Origin: Lachnospiraceae bacterium
GTDB taxonomy: Bacteria > Bacillota > Clostridia > Lachnospirales > Lachnospiraceae
Reading direction: 5' to 3'
Assembly: GCA_017396675.1 (NCBI GenBank)
Contig: JAFQLB010000003.1
Span: 1-40,190, forward strand
DNA: 40,190 nt
Under the pieces are notes generated by a model. It saw nothing but the letters and a program-made list of their open reading frames with translations. It made no database searches and had not been told where the DNA came from. Positions 1 through 8,600 of the stretch are shown piece by piece (positions within the stretch are counted from its first letter, which is position 1; each line of letters opens with the position of its first letter). Position numbers and translations under genes: made by a program.

Positions 1-189
1 CCTGAAGCTCCGATACCTGTATACTCCCGGCAGCAGCAGAAAAAAGGCCAAGAGACTGCGATAGAAAAAGTAAGCAAACAAGGCGGCAACCGCAATTCCT
101 TCCAACAGGCACCTTATCTCCTCTTTGAGACTTAAAGCGCCGTACACAGATTTGGAAGATGTTTCTTTTCTATGAAATAAGTCCGGCAT
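1..189 (-). CDS. Tad pilus membrane protein, TadB-like (partial, N-terminus only)
   Basis: The frame is open from an ATG at 189 to the window edge, giving 63 codons. It overlaps the end of the CpaF-like gene by 20 bases, with GGAG lying almost against the ATG. A GTG in the same frame 11 codons later is a possible alternative start. The peptide begins with a short charged stretch and then a hydrophobic segment (about residues 32-53: ALFAYFFYRSLLAFFLLPGV), as expected for the first membrane segment of TadB/GspF-type platform proteins. Position directly after a secretion ATPase is the usual TadA-TadB order. Identity rests on position and one membrane segment, so the family call is an inference. 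Confidence 0.6.
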   Translation of the reverse strand, partial: MPDLFHRKETSSKSVYGALSLKEEIRCLLEGIAVAALFAYFFYRSLLAFFLLLPGVYRYRSFR

Positions 190-1423
190 TCTCCAGTTTG
201 AAGGTAAATTTAAGCTCGCCAATCCGATACAATTCTCCTTTCACTTGATCACCGCATTTTTCTCCCGTTTCCCTTGTTTCCCTTGTTTCCCGGGTTTCCC
301 GGAATTCAAACAAGGGATTCAGCATGATTGCTTCTTTTTCCATGCCTGTAACTTCGGAAATATTGACAACCTTTCTCGACTTGTCCCGCAGTCTTGCCAG
401 ATGTACGATCAAGTCCACACCGGATGCGATCTGTCTTCGAATGGCGCTGACCGGCAGCTCTACTCCCATCAGTATCATCGTTTCCAGGCGAACCAGCATA
501 TCTGCCGCACTGTTGGCATGGGCAGTGGACATACTGCCGTCATGGCCGCAGTTCATGGCACTTCCCACCATATCCAACGCTTCCGGTCCCCGAACCTCAC
601 CAACGATAATACGATCCGGCCGCATACGCAGGGATGTCCTGATCAGATCCCGTATGGTGATCTGTCTTCCTCCCTCTATATTGGCATTTCTCGTTTCCAT
701 ACGGATCAAATTTTCCACACCCCACAATTGGAGCTCCGCACTGTCCTCGATGGTGATTACCCGTTCGTCGGGAGGGATAAATTGGGACAGTGCATTTAAA
801 AATGTGGTTTTCCCGCTGCCCGTACCGCCGCTGACCAAAATATTGTATTTTGCCCGTACCGCTTTTTCCAAAAATTCGGCTGCCTCCTGATTGAGTGCGC
901 CTGCCTCCTGCAATCTTTCCATTGTCATGGGTTGATCGGAAAATCTGCGGATCGTAAGGATCGGCCCGTTTAATGCGATGGGAGAGAGTACCACATTCAC
1001 CCGGGCTCCGCCCGGCAGTCTTGCATCCACGATGGGAGAGGCCTCATTCACAGCTCTGTTACACCCCGAAACGATCTGCTGAATCACCTGAAGAAGCTTT
1101 TCCTCTGATTCAAAGGACAGTGGAGTTCTGCTGATACGACCCTCTCTTTCCACAAATACATGATCCTTTCCGTTGACCATAATCTCCGTTACGGAATCAT
1201 CTTCCATCAGCTCCTGAAGAACATCCAATTTACGAAGAGAATAAAATATTTCTTTTCCCATCCGCGTCCTGTCTCTTAAGGAAAGATGACCGATGCTTTG
1301 GTACTCCATCAGATGACGGCTGATCAGATCCTTCATCTGTCCATCCGAAAGCTCTTCTCCAAACTCCAGATCCTTCATAATTCGATTTCTCACTTCCTGC
1401 ATATAACACCGATTATCCTTCAT
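170..1423 (-). CDS. cpaF: CpaF/TadA-family type II/IV secretion ATPase
   Basis: This is the hexameric ATPase that would drive Tad (Flp) pilus assembly at the cytoplasmic face. It is 417 residues, near the family's usual length. An N-terminal helical part is followed by the CpaF signature region (VTEIMVNG near residue 80), a Walker A box SGGTGSGKTT near 200, and a downstream DLIRTSLRMRPDRIIVGEVRG block typical in spirit of the Walker B/His-box region. The start ATG at 1423 overlaps the end of the TadZ-like gene and has AGAGAGGAT upstream. Close to the C-terminus the sequence contains four consecutive RET tripeptides encoded by a 9-base tandem repeat, absent from typical CpaF proteins as I know them. 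The gene sits third in a minus-strand Tad operon. Confidence 0.93.
   Translation of the reverse strand: MKDNRCYMQEVRNRIMKDLEFGEELSDGQMKDLISRHLMEYQSIGHLSLRDRTRMGKEIFYSLRKLDVLQELMEDDSVTEIMVNGKDHVFVEREGRISRTPLSFESEEKLLQVIQQIVSGCNRAVNEASPIVDARLPGGARVNVVLSPIALNGPILTIRRFSDQPMTMERLQEAGALNQEAAEFLEKAVRAKYNILVSGGTGSGKTTFLNALSQFIPPDERVITIEDSAELQLWGVENLIRMETRNANIEGGRQITIRDLIRTSLRMRPDRIIVGEVRGPEALDMVGSAMNCGHDGSMSTAHANSAADMLVRLETMILMGVELPVSAIRRQIASGVDLIVHLARLRDKSRKVVNISEVTGMEKEAIMLNPLFEFRETRETRETRETGEKCGDQVKGELYRIGELKFTFKLENAGLIS
265..302. repeat. 9-base tandem repeat inside cpaF coding for (RET)4
   Basis: On the plus strand four 9-base units of the type CTTGTTTCC / CGGGTTTCC follow one another. On the coding (minus) strand they read R-E-T four times and then G-E-K. 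Because the unit is a multiple of three, gain or loss of a unit would keep the frame. Confidence 0.85.
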
Positions 1424-2411
1424 CTATATCCTCTCTGATTCTTTCTCTGGCATATTCCGCAAGCTCCGTATATGTCAACTGCAGCAACCCCTGCGGGAGC
1501 TTTTGAAACTTCGGCAGCATACATTTCTTTGTTTTTTCCCATACATCCTCGTAATTTCCCTTTTTCAGGATCTCTTCGTACTGCGCTGTCTTAGCCATGG
1601 CAAAGCCGTCCTCACCTGTAATGGTATAAACAAAGTCACATAACCGCAGAATATCAAACAGTCCCTGTATTCCGTCCGAAAGATCCAGGATCATATATTC
1701 ATACTCACTGCTCCTTTCAATCTCTTCCAGCAGCTCCCTCCATTCCTCCCCCGTCACCGATACCATATCCAGATAGGAATGAAAGGGCGGTAAGTAATCC
1801 AGTCCCCCTGCCTGCTCCACCATACCTCCCATCCGATAGGCAAACTTATCCTTCGTATTTTGCAGATAATACAAAAGATCCGACAGGTTTTCGGAAAACT
1901 CTCTTTCCAGCAATCGTCCCAATCCGGAATAGCTTTCCAGATTCAGGTAGAGTACCTTGTGCTTTTTGGAAAGCAGCTGACCCAAAACGAAGGAAAAGGA
2001 TGTTTTCAGACATCTTCCGATGGGAGAATAAATTCCGATCAGTTTCATTTGAGTTCCTTTACTCACCGGCCTTCCCAGTATACCTTCACAGGAAACCCAA
2101 TCCAGTAATTCTTTTACAAGCAGCTCTATGGACTGATATTTATTCAGTGTTTTCAGATTGGGAATTTTCCTGCCTGCCCCTTCCTCCAGAATTATCACAT
2201 GGGAAATGGGCAGGCGGCACATCTCCTCCCGGTAATCCCTTTCCGATACCAGCGCTACCGCCAACGGCTTCTTTGCCGCATATTCCTCCAGCGTTTGGGG
2301 AGAGGTAAATACCTGTACCTGAAAGGGAAAGCTTTGCTTTGTCGTTAAATAGTCCACCAGCTGACAGGCATAGCCTGCTTCGCTGTCACAGACTGCAAGA
2401 ATATGATTCAT
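1413..2411 (-). CDS. TadZ/CpaE-like pilus assembly protein with degenerate P-loop
   Basis: A 332-residue protein starting at the ATG at 2411, whose first bases overlap the stop of the prepilin peptidase gene (ATGA, 4 bases). The open frame continues far upstream, but that part lies over the peptidase gene and is a shadow. Residues 1-130 look like an atypical receiver domain (MNHILAVCDSE, strands and helices without clear phospho-acceptor set). A MinD/ParA-like domain follows: the P-loop region reads GIYSPIGRCLKTSF, keeping KT but lacking the usual GGxGKT, then NLES and YEYMILDLSDG. TadZ proteins position the pilus machinery at the cell pole. The family call is supported by domain order and by the neighbouring CpaF and TadB-like genes. 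Confidence 0.82.
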   Translation of the reverse strand: MNHILAVCDSEAGYACQLVDYLTTKQSFPFQVQVFTSPQTLEEYAAKKPLAVALVSERDYREEMCRLPISHVIILEEGAGRKIPNLKTLNKYQSIELLVKELLDWVSCEGILGRPVSKGTQMKLIGIYSPIGRCLKTSFSFVLGQLLSKKHKVLYLNLESYSGLGRLLEREFSENLSDLLYYLQNTKDKFAYRMGGMVEQAGGLDYLPPFHSYLDMVSVTGEEWRELLEEIERSSEYEYMILDLSDGIQGLFDILRLCDFVYTITGEDGFAMAKTAQYEEILKKGNYEDVWEKTKKCMLPKFQKLPQGLLQLTYTELAEYARERIREDIDEG

Positions 2412-2920
2412 AGACAGATACCTCCGATTTGAATCAGTGTGGCGAAAAAAATGGGAATGGCAAAATGTATGGTATAAGTTTCCTTTTGGAGATCGGAATG
2501 TTCGGTATGATAAGGCAGCAGACGGCGGGTTTGGGCCATCATTTTCAGATGGGTAAACAAATATTCCGTTCGGCTGCTGAAATTCCGATGCCTGATCAGG
2601 TGGATCAAAGCTGTCACACCACCCAGTAAAAAGGAAAAATAGAGACAGAATAAGAGCTGAACAAAAGAGAAGAAACTGCCGATCATCATAAACAGCTTGA
2701 TATCTCCGGCTCCCAGAACTCCCATGGAGAAGAGGGGAAAGAGGAGGAACAGAGGAAGGAGCAGCGTAGGGATCTGAAGCAGCACCGTTGGCCACCCATC
2801 CCGAAGGAAGGATACCAGCACTCCCGTCATCATTCCAATCAAAATCAACCTGTTGGGAATTTTTCCCGCAGTCAAATCCTTGACTGCCGCAATCAGCAGG
2901 AAAATACATAAAAATAGCAT
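2408..2920 (-). CDS. Type IV prepilin peptidase, A24 family (TadV/CpaA-like)
   Basis: A 170-residue integral membrane aspartyl protease that would cleave the leader of Flp prepilins. It has the two expected catalytic aspartates: one in AAVKDLTAGKIPN (about residue 15) and one in the GxGD motif GAGDIKLF (about residue 72). Several hydrophobic segments cover most of the length. It is short and lacks the N-terminal methylase half of PilD, as is usual for the Tad type. AGGAAG and AGGTG lie upstream of the ATG at 2920. It is the first gene of the minus-strand Tad operon visible here, and its stop overlaps the start of the TadZ-like gene. Confidence 0.9.
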   Translation of the reverse strand: MLFLCIFLLIAAVKDLTAGKIPNRLILIGMMTGVLVSFLRDGWPTVLLQIPTLLLPLFLLFPLFSMGVLGAGDIKLFMMIGSFFSFVQLLFCLYFSFLLGGVTALIHLIRHRNFSSRTEYLFTHLKMMAQTRRLLPYHTEHSDLQKETYTIHFAIPIFFATLIQIGGICL

Positions 2921-2944
2921 AATGCACCTGCTTCCTGATATGAA

Positions 2945-2950
2945 ATTATA
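2945..2950 (-). promoter_or_regulatory. Candidate -10 element of the Tad operon
   Basis: On the minus strand TATAAT lies 25 bases before the prepilin peptidase start. No convincing -35 box stands 16-18 bases upstream (the best is TTTATT), so this is only a candidate. The rest of 2951-3060 is AT-rich with no gene. Confidence 0.4.
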
Positions 2951-3066
2951 AACGATTCTTACTTTGAAAATAAAAGAACTGCTTACTTGATAAGGATACG
3001 CTTACAGAAACCTTGCGGTCATATCAATGAATCTTTTCTAATGTGTAAATGGAGTATAAATCAAAT

Positions 3067-3091
3067 TTTCCGGGTTGTCTATACCCGGAAA
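3067..3091 (-). terminator. Hairpin after bofA, probable terminator
   Basis: A 9-base-pair stem (TTTCCGGGT with ACCCGGAAA) with a 7-base loop lies 27 bases after the bofA stop. The tail in the bofA direction is AAAATTTGATTT, a weak U-tract, so termination is likely but not certain. Confidence 0.5.
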
Positions 3092-3117
3092 GCAAAAAAA
3101 TCATTTTTGTGAAATAC

Positions 3118-3390
3118 TTACAACTGTCCGTAAATTTTTATCCCGTAAAGCAGGATAACCCCAGGAAATCCAAGCAATCCGGATGTCAAAACCGCCATCG
3201 GACCCAGTCCTATTGTTAACGATATTCCGGAAACTGTCATGATCTGATTGATGCAGTAGATCAGCAGCGTTCCCGTAGCAGAACGAAATACAAAATTCAA
3301 AATGATGTGTGATCTGCTTTTGGCAGCGATCAGCAGCAGAACAATACCGCATACGCCTACAATGATCAATGCACTTTGAGGATTTGTCAT
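3118..3390 (-). CDS. bofA: BofA family, pro-sigma-K processing inhibitor
   Basis: A 90-residue membrane protein. BofA, in B. subtilis, holds the SpoIVFB protease inactive in the outer forespore membrane until sigma-K is needed. The sequence has two to three hydrophobic segments and the family's C-terminal pattern GPMAVLTSGLLGFPGVILLYG, with GxPGVxLLYG at the end. The start at 3390 has GGGAGAAG directly upstream. A longer open frame over the same bases is a shadow. The neighbour on the other strand is the YaaL/DUF2508 gene; in B. subtilis yaaL and bofA are adjacent and in the same direction, whereas here they are divergent. BofA homologues also occur in Clostridia with uncertain roles, so sporulation is suggested rather than proved. 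Confidence 0.9.
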   Translation of the reverse strand: MTNPQSALIIVGVCGIVLLLIAAKSRSHIILNFVFRSATGTLLIYCINQIMTVSGISLTIGLGPMAVLTSGLLGFPGVILLYGIKIYGQL

Positions 3391-3569
3391 CTTCTCCCTG
3401 TCCTTTCTGCAAATGTGCTTTTATCGTATGGAACATACGCTGTATATTGTATGTCTCTGATGCTGTGATTATGCAGAAGAGAGCAGTTCCCGCTCTTACA
3501 AAAACAAATGTATAATTTTTCCTGTTTGGGACTATACTGTTAAAAACAATGGAAGAAAGGATAAGCCAT

Positions 3570-3863
3570 ATGAAATTTCACTTTCGTCAATCCCCGCGGC
3601 CTGAATTTGAAGAAAGACCGAAAACATTACGGGAATGTATTCTTGAAGATCTGGAAAAGACAAAATATGAATTGGAAACCGCATACTCCGGCTTTGACAA
3701 CGTGACCGATCCGGATCTGATCGACTGCTATATTTATGAAGTTAATGCCATTATGAAGCGATATCGTTATTTACTGAATCAGGCAGCGGCCTTAAGTCCG
3801 CTGCCTGAAGAAGAGCCTGTATTATCAAATTCTGAAGCCCCGGTCGGTGCCCTGGTCGGCTAG
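3570..3863 (+). CDS. yaaL: YaaL family protein (DUF2508)
   Basis: A small acidic helical protein of unknown function, 97 residues from the ATG at 3570. I chose this start because GAAAGG stands 9 bases before it; an ATG at 3549 in the same frame has no ribosome site. The core LEDLEKTKYELETAYSGFDNV...DLIDCYIYEVNAIMKRYRYLL matches the DUF2508 pattern as I know it, where the protein sits beside bofA and recR in Bacilli. The last 39 bases overlap the end of fliS on the other strand. The C-terminal tail after residue 80 is low-complexity and probably unstructured. Confidence 0.85.
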   Translation: MKFHFRQSPRPEFEERPKTLRECILEDLEKTKYELETAYSGFDNVTDPDLIDCYIYEVNAIMKRYRYLLNQAAALSPLPEEEPVLSNSEAPVGALVG

Positions 3864-4301
3864 ATTTTCGTTCAGGCAGCCTCTGCCGTAGGTCAAACCG
3901 GCATAAACCGTCTGTGTATTTTCCATCAGAGGAGCCGAGGTATCCTGCTCTGCAATTTTTTCGTAGGAATCCTTAAGCTCCCTTATCATATCCATGACCG
4001 GAAGCAGTTTTTCTGTATTTCTTAAGATCGCGGCACTGGTTATCTCCTTCTTGTAATAATGATACAGCGATCTTAAGAGCATTCCCGGTTCATACCGGGT
4101 ATTCAGCGATTCCAACAGCTCATCCAGGCAATCTCTGGCCTTATAGATACTTGACTTATACGCCTTCCAGTCCTCCCTTTCAAACTCCTCCAGCGCATCC
4201 TCCAAAAAGGCCAGCGTAATCTCATACAATATGACTACCAGTCCTGTTTTGTTGGCCTGTGTGATTCTTAAAGTGAACTGCTGTTTTTGCTCCTTTGTCA
4301 T
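3825..4301 (-). CDS. fliS: Flagellar secretion chaperone FliS
   Basis: A 158-residue, mostly helical protein. FliS binds the C-terminus of flagellin in the cytoplasm, stops it polymerising early and delivers it to the flagellar export gate. The N-terminal LRITQANKTGLVVILYEITLAFLEDALEE corresponds to the first helices of FliS (ANPxxLIxMLYDxxLxxL pattern), and RSLYHYYKKEITSAAILRN to the later helices. The C-terminal tail (about residues 125-158, with VYAGLTYGRGC) extends beyond the B. subtilis protein. It lies 37 bases after flagellin on the same strand, which is its client. The 3' end runs into yaaL on the other strand, a 39-base convergent overlap. Confidence 0.9.
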   Translation of the reverse strand: MTKEQKQQFTLRITQANKTGLVVILYEITLAFLEDALEEFEREDWKAYKSSIYKARDCLDELLESLNTRYEPGMLLRSLYHYYKKEITSAAILRNTEKLLPVMDMIRELKDSYEKIAEQDTSAPLMENTQTVYAGLTYGRGCLNENLADQGTDRGFRI

Positions 4302-4338
4302 ACCATCGGCCTGCCTTTCCTAATAACAAATGCCCCGG

Positions 4339-5586
4339 CTACTGTAACAGCTGCAGGATCTGAGAAGGTCTCTCATTGGCCTGCGCCAGTATGGAGGTGG
4401 CCGCCTGAGAAATCACCTGTTTACTGCTGTAGTTTGTCATTTCTTTTGCCATATCCGTATCCATAATCTGAGAATAGGATTCGGTCATATTTTCACTTGT
4501 CAGCTCCAGGGTAGCCTCCGTATGCTCCAGACGATTCTGCAGGGCACCCAGCTCGCTTCGAACGGCGGAAATAAAGGAGATCGCCCCCGCCACCTCATCG
4601 ATGGCTTTGTTGGCATTGATAATTTCCGGATTGGCGTCGTACTCCCTTTCCTCCTTGGCCGTCAGAGGCTCGTCTCTGGAACGCAGATTGCTTTCGTCGA
4701 TACCCAGATTCTCTCTTGTAATGGGAGGGATTCTGATTTCCATGGTCTGTCCTTCGTTGGCACCGATCTGTACGGTCATAGAGCCCACTCCGGTGAGATC
4801 CAGCATCAGATTGTTATAGGTTGTCTTGAACTGCATTTCTCCCGGTGCTCCGCCCTGTACCGGCTCCTTTTCCAGCACGAGACGTATTTCAAATTCATCT
4901 CCCGAGCGCAGCGTCAGCTCATCCTCATTGGCCTCCCCGGTAATCTCTCCATCCCATGCGTGGGAGCCGTATCCTGCCAGTGTCACCTGGGGCGCATCCG
5001 TCAACTCTCCCGTAACCGGATCCACCTCCGGTGTAATGGAGCAGGTATACAGGCCGTAGGGCGTCTCGGAGGAATAATATTCAACGGTTACCATGGGATC
5101 CACATCCGGCTGCATGACATAGTCCTGACCTTGCTGTGCATAAGTCGTTACATATCCCTTCAGATCAAAGGTTCCGTCCATCAGGTTCTGACCGTTGAAC
5201 TGGGTGGTAGCCCCGATCCTTTCTATCTCGTCTGCCAGCTCCTGAAACTCCAGATCCACCATCTCCCTGTCTCCCTCGGAGAGCGGTCCGTTGGAGGCCT
5301 TGATGGCCAGCTCATTCATTCTCTGCAGCATATCATGAATCTCGGACAGCGCACCGTCCACGATCTCAATGATACCGATCCCGTCCCCGGTGTTATCCGT
5401 GGCGGCAGAAAGACCTTCAATCTGTGCGTTCATCCGTCTGGCAATGGCCAGACCGGCAGCATTGTCCTTGGCATGGTTGATCTTGTTGCCTGAGGATAAC
5501 CGTTCCATGGCCTTTGACAGAGCCATATCGTTTCTTGCCAGGGAATTATTCGCCAACATGGCCGATACGTTATAATTAATTCTCAT
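4339..5586 (-). CDS. hag: Flagellin
   Basis: The filament subunit of the flagellum, 415 residues. The conserved N-terminal D0/D1 helices are clear (MRINYNVSAMLANNSLARN, RLSSGNKINHAKDNAAGLAI) and so is the C-terminal D1/D0 part (ELGALQNRLEHT...SQAATSILAQANERPSQILQLLQ). The central residues 150-320 form a variable, acidic outer domain that I cannot match to a known fold. It begins with a TFDLKGYVTTY stretch after the NGQNLMDG motif. The start at 5586 has AAAGAGG 7 bases upstream. It lies 28 bases after the DUF6240-like gene and 37 bases before fliS, so the three could be cotranscribed; I saw no clear sigma-28 promoter in the short gap. Confidence 0.97.
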   Translation of the reverse strand: MRINYNVSAMLANNSLARNDMALSKAMERLSSGNKINHAKDNAAGLAIARRMNAQIEGLSAATDNTGDGIGIIEIVDGALSEIHDMLQRMNELAIKASNGPLSEGDREMVDLEFQELADEIERIGATTQFNGQNLMDGTFDLKGYVTTYAQQGQDYVMQPDVDPMVTVEYYSSETPYGLYTCSITPEVDPVTGELTDAPQVTLAGYGSHAWDGEITGEANEDELTLRSGDEFEIRLVLEKEPVQGGAPGEMQFKTTYNNLMLDLTGVGSMTVQIGANEGQTMEIRIPPITRENLGIDESNLRSRDEPLTAKEEREYDANPEIINANKAIDEVAGAISFISAVRSELGALQNRLEHTEATLELTSENMTESYSQIMDTDMAKEMTNYSSKQVISQAATSILAQANERPSQILQLLQ

Positions 5587-5614
5587 ACATTTACCTCTTT
5601 CTGCGCCTCGCGTC

Positions 5615-8600
5615 TTATGATAGCTTTTGAATAAACCGAAGGAAGCCCTTTGCTGTCCTGTATAAATCTGCGGTGTCTGCTTTATCGGCAGTCCCGGGAA
5701 TATCGCTCCGCCTTCGTATGGGCAGATCTCCGCCGACGTCGAAAAGAATCGATTTCAATTCAATTTTTGCTTCCTCTAAGGTCTCTTTTAAAAGCTCTGT
5801 CAGCAGATCCTGTCTGCTCTCCATTCGTTCTTTTCCATCCATATAATCGGTCAGTACAGATCCTTCCAGACTGTCTCCCAGGATCATGAAGTCGGCCCTG
5901 ACTCTTCCCAATGTTTCACTGTGCAGAGATATACTGACCTCTCCCGCGGCTTCTTCCTTGCGGATGATCCTCAAGTTTACGGAAGTAATCTCCTCCCCGA
6001 TCTGCAGAGGAATTTCATAATTCTCCTCTCTGGCCAGAGAAGCCGCCGTATGCAGCTGCTTGCACAGCATCTGAATACCCTTGATGTCCAGATATCCCGC
6101 TTCATTTTCCAGAGAATCTATGGCCTTCTCCAGAACCTGCTCCGCTCCGGCTATCATCTGCTCATAGCTTGGCAGCCGTTTCGTTTCCTGATCCAACCGA
6201 TCGATAAACTGTTCCGCTTCTTCCAGAATGTGAGGGATATCTTCCTCTTCCAGAACCTCTTCCCAGGCTGCGATCTTACGGAACGTACTTCCCTGCTTAC
6301 CGGTCAGAACACCTGCACTCTGCAGCATATCCAGTGTGATCGGCTGACTGTACTCCTTCAGATATTCTTCCGCAGAGCCATACTCGGACAGAATCTGCCG
6401 GATTTCTTCCTGCTGCTTTGCGGCATACCTCAATTCCTGCTGTCGGTCGGTTGAGGCTTCCAAAGCCAGCCGATTCATGTCTTCCAGAGAAACATCGGGC
6501 TGTGCCGCAACACCGGTAGCGTCGTTATCCTCCAATACAAATCGTATCCCCTTATCTGCCATATGAAGCAGCTGTTCCGGCTCCATTCTGCGATACAGGC
6601 GATTGGCCATACGAATCTCTGCCAATCCCTCATAGATCTGATCGGAAATGGAATTCTCCATATGGGAAGAAATTCCAAGACCCGTAGTATCATCGATCCG
6701 TATGTCGGTAGGTGCCGCTTTCCGGGTTCTGACAGCCGACAGGAGATTGGAAAAGTTCAATTCCGCTCCCTGCGCTACAAGGCTTCCGATGACGGCGCCA
6801 TCACTTTTTTCGATCTGTCTGAACAGGCGGTACACACCCACATAGGCCTTTCGTTCCGCCTCTGTGATTTCACGGTTCTGCTCCAGCTTATACAGGAATT
6901 TACTGTATTTTTCCGTATCCTGAACCAGTGCTTCCTGATTTCCGTGCTGCTCATATATATAATCTTCCAGCTGGGCAAGGCTCATTTCCAAAGGATTCTT
7001 TCCTTCCCGGATCAAAGCCAGTGTGAGTGCCGGTTTCATATCCTGAAGGATACTGCGTATCCGGTAATCTGCCTCTTTGATTTTCTCCAGTGCCTCTTCC
7101 GTAATGTGAATTCCATTGTATCCCATAATCCGGACGGCTCTGCGATTCTCCTCGGTGATCTCCAGCTCCATATCCGCCAATATATCATCTACATTCCGGA
7201 AAGCCTTTCTGATGCTGTCTCCCATGTCCGCTCTGGGTGCCGTCATCAGTGCTTCATAGCTTTCTCCTGCCCGGCTGTAGGCGGCTGCCAGTAATCGTCC
7301 TTCTTCTGCCACCGCTCCCAGTGTGGGTCGCTCCATAAAGGGAATCCTGCCCACCACCGCCAACGGCATAAAGGGCAGCTCCCGTAAGCTATTCACTGTG
7401 TTGTCATACAATCTTGCACTGTCAGCCGGTGGATGATTCCCCAGAACACTTCTTTCCCATTGCTGCATGACTTCGGACAGGCGTCCGATCAGTTCCTCCA
7501 TGGGTGCCGTATCAATAGAAAAGCCCGACTGCAGCAGTTTGATATTGGCGGTAACCGTCATCCGGAGACGTACCTCCTCCAAAACCTTTCTCTGCTCCAG
7601 ATGAACAATGCCCGTCTCAGATCCGGCCTGATAGGCCTCAAGATTTAAAAGCGTTAAGGGCTTCCCCCGATTCACTGTATCATCCACAGCCTCCATGGGA
7701 ACGGCTCGGAAGCGCTCCACGTAGTCTGCTGCTTTTTCATAAACGGTACGGCTGTCCCCGGTCAAATATGCCTGCTGCGGCGTTCGACCCTCCCCAATGG
7801 CCTTGGCCACCTGCGCGATGATCTCATGGGGAGACAGAGGAAATACGATCCTGCTCAGTTCTTCACTGCGGGCAAGCGTTTCCGGCGTCAACGCAAGTCC
7901 CTTCTCTACAAGCCATTTCCCCCGAGCCATGGTTTCGGGATCCGCTTCCCGTCCCGTTTCCCGAATGCGCTCTGCAATTTGTTCCTCAATCTTTGCTTTG
8001 TCGGCATCAGAGAGCGGTGTTCTGCTTCCCTGATAAAAAACGGAACCCTGCTTATCATAGCTGCCGGAGGCATATCCCGCACCTGCCTTCCCTGCGCTTC
8101 CTTTCATGCTGCTGAAGCTGGCTTTGTACAGGTTCTCCACCGTAGCTTCCATCCCCCGGGAAATCATAAATGCGTATGTATCCTCTCCCGGCTTGGGCAA
8201 TGCCAATGCCTTCTGCAGCACTTCTTCTGCTTTACGGATATTCTCCTCTGTTACAGGCGCATCTGCCTGCTTCAGCTGCTTTGCAATCTGTCTCGCATAT
8301 CCGCTGCTGCCCGTCAGTTCTTCCAGCTGCTCCACGGACAAATCGTCGTTATATCCGGCGATCTGCTGTCCCGAGCGCACCATGGCTGCCTTGATGCTGT
8401 CAAGTATGGTAACGGCTTCCTCCGGCTCCATGGAATGAATATGAAACCCTTCCTCCTGCAGCTTCGCAAAATCCTCCCCGGACATAGAATTAGACATTAC
8501 TGTCATAAAGTCTCTTTGCAGCGCCACATAATTCTCTATGCTTGCTGCCTGCATAACTTTTTCCGTAAACCGTCCCTGGTTTTCAAACAGAAAGTCATCC

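Noticed and set aside
2412..2927. A 172-residue N-terminal extension of the TadZ-like protein
   Set aside because: It overlaps the prepilin peptidase gene entirely, is proline- and serine-rich, and the ATGA overlap at 2408-2411 explains the true start.
4522..5493. A 323-residue plus-strand frame over flagellin
   Set aside because: Antisense to a clear flagellin gene with no signal of its own.
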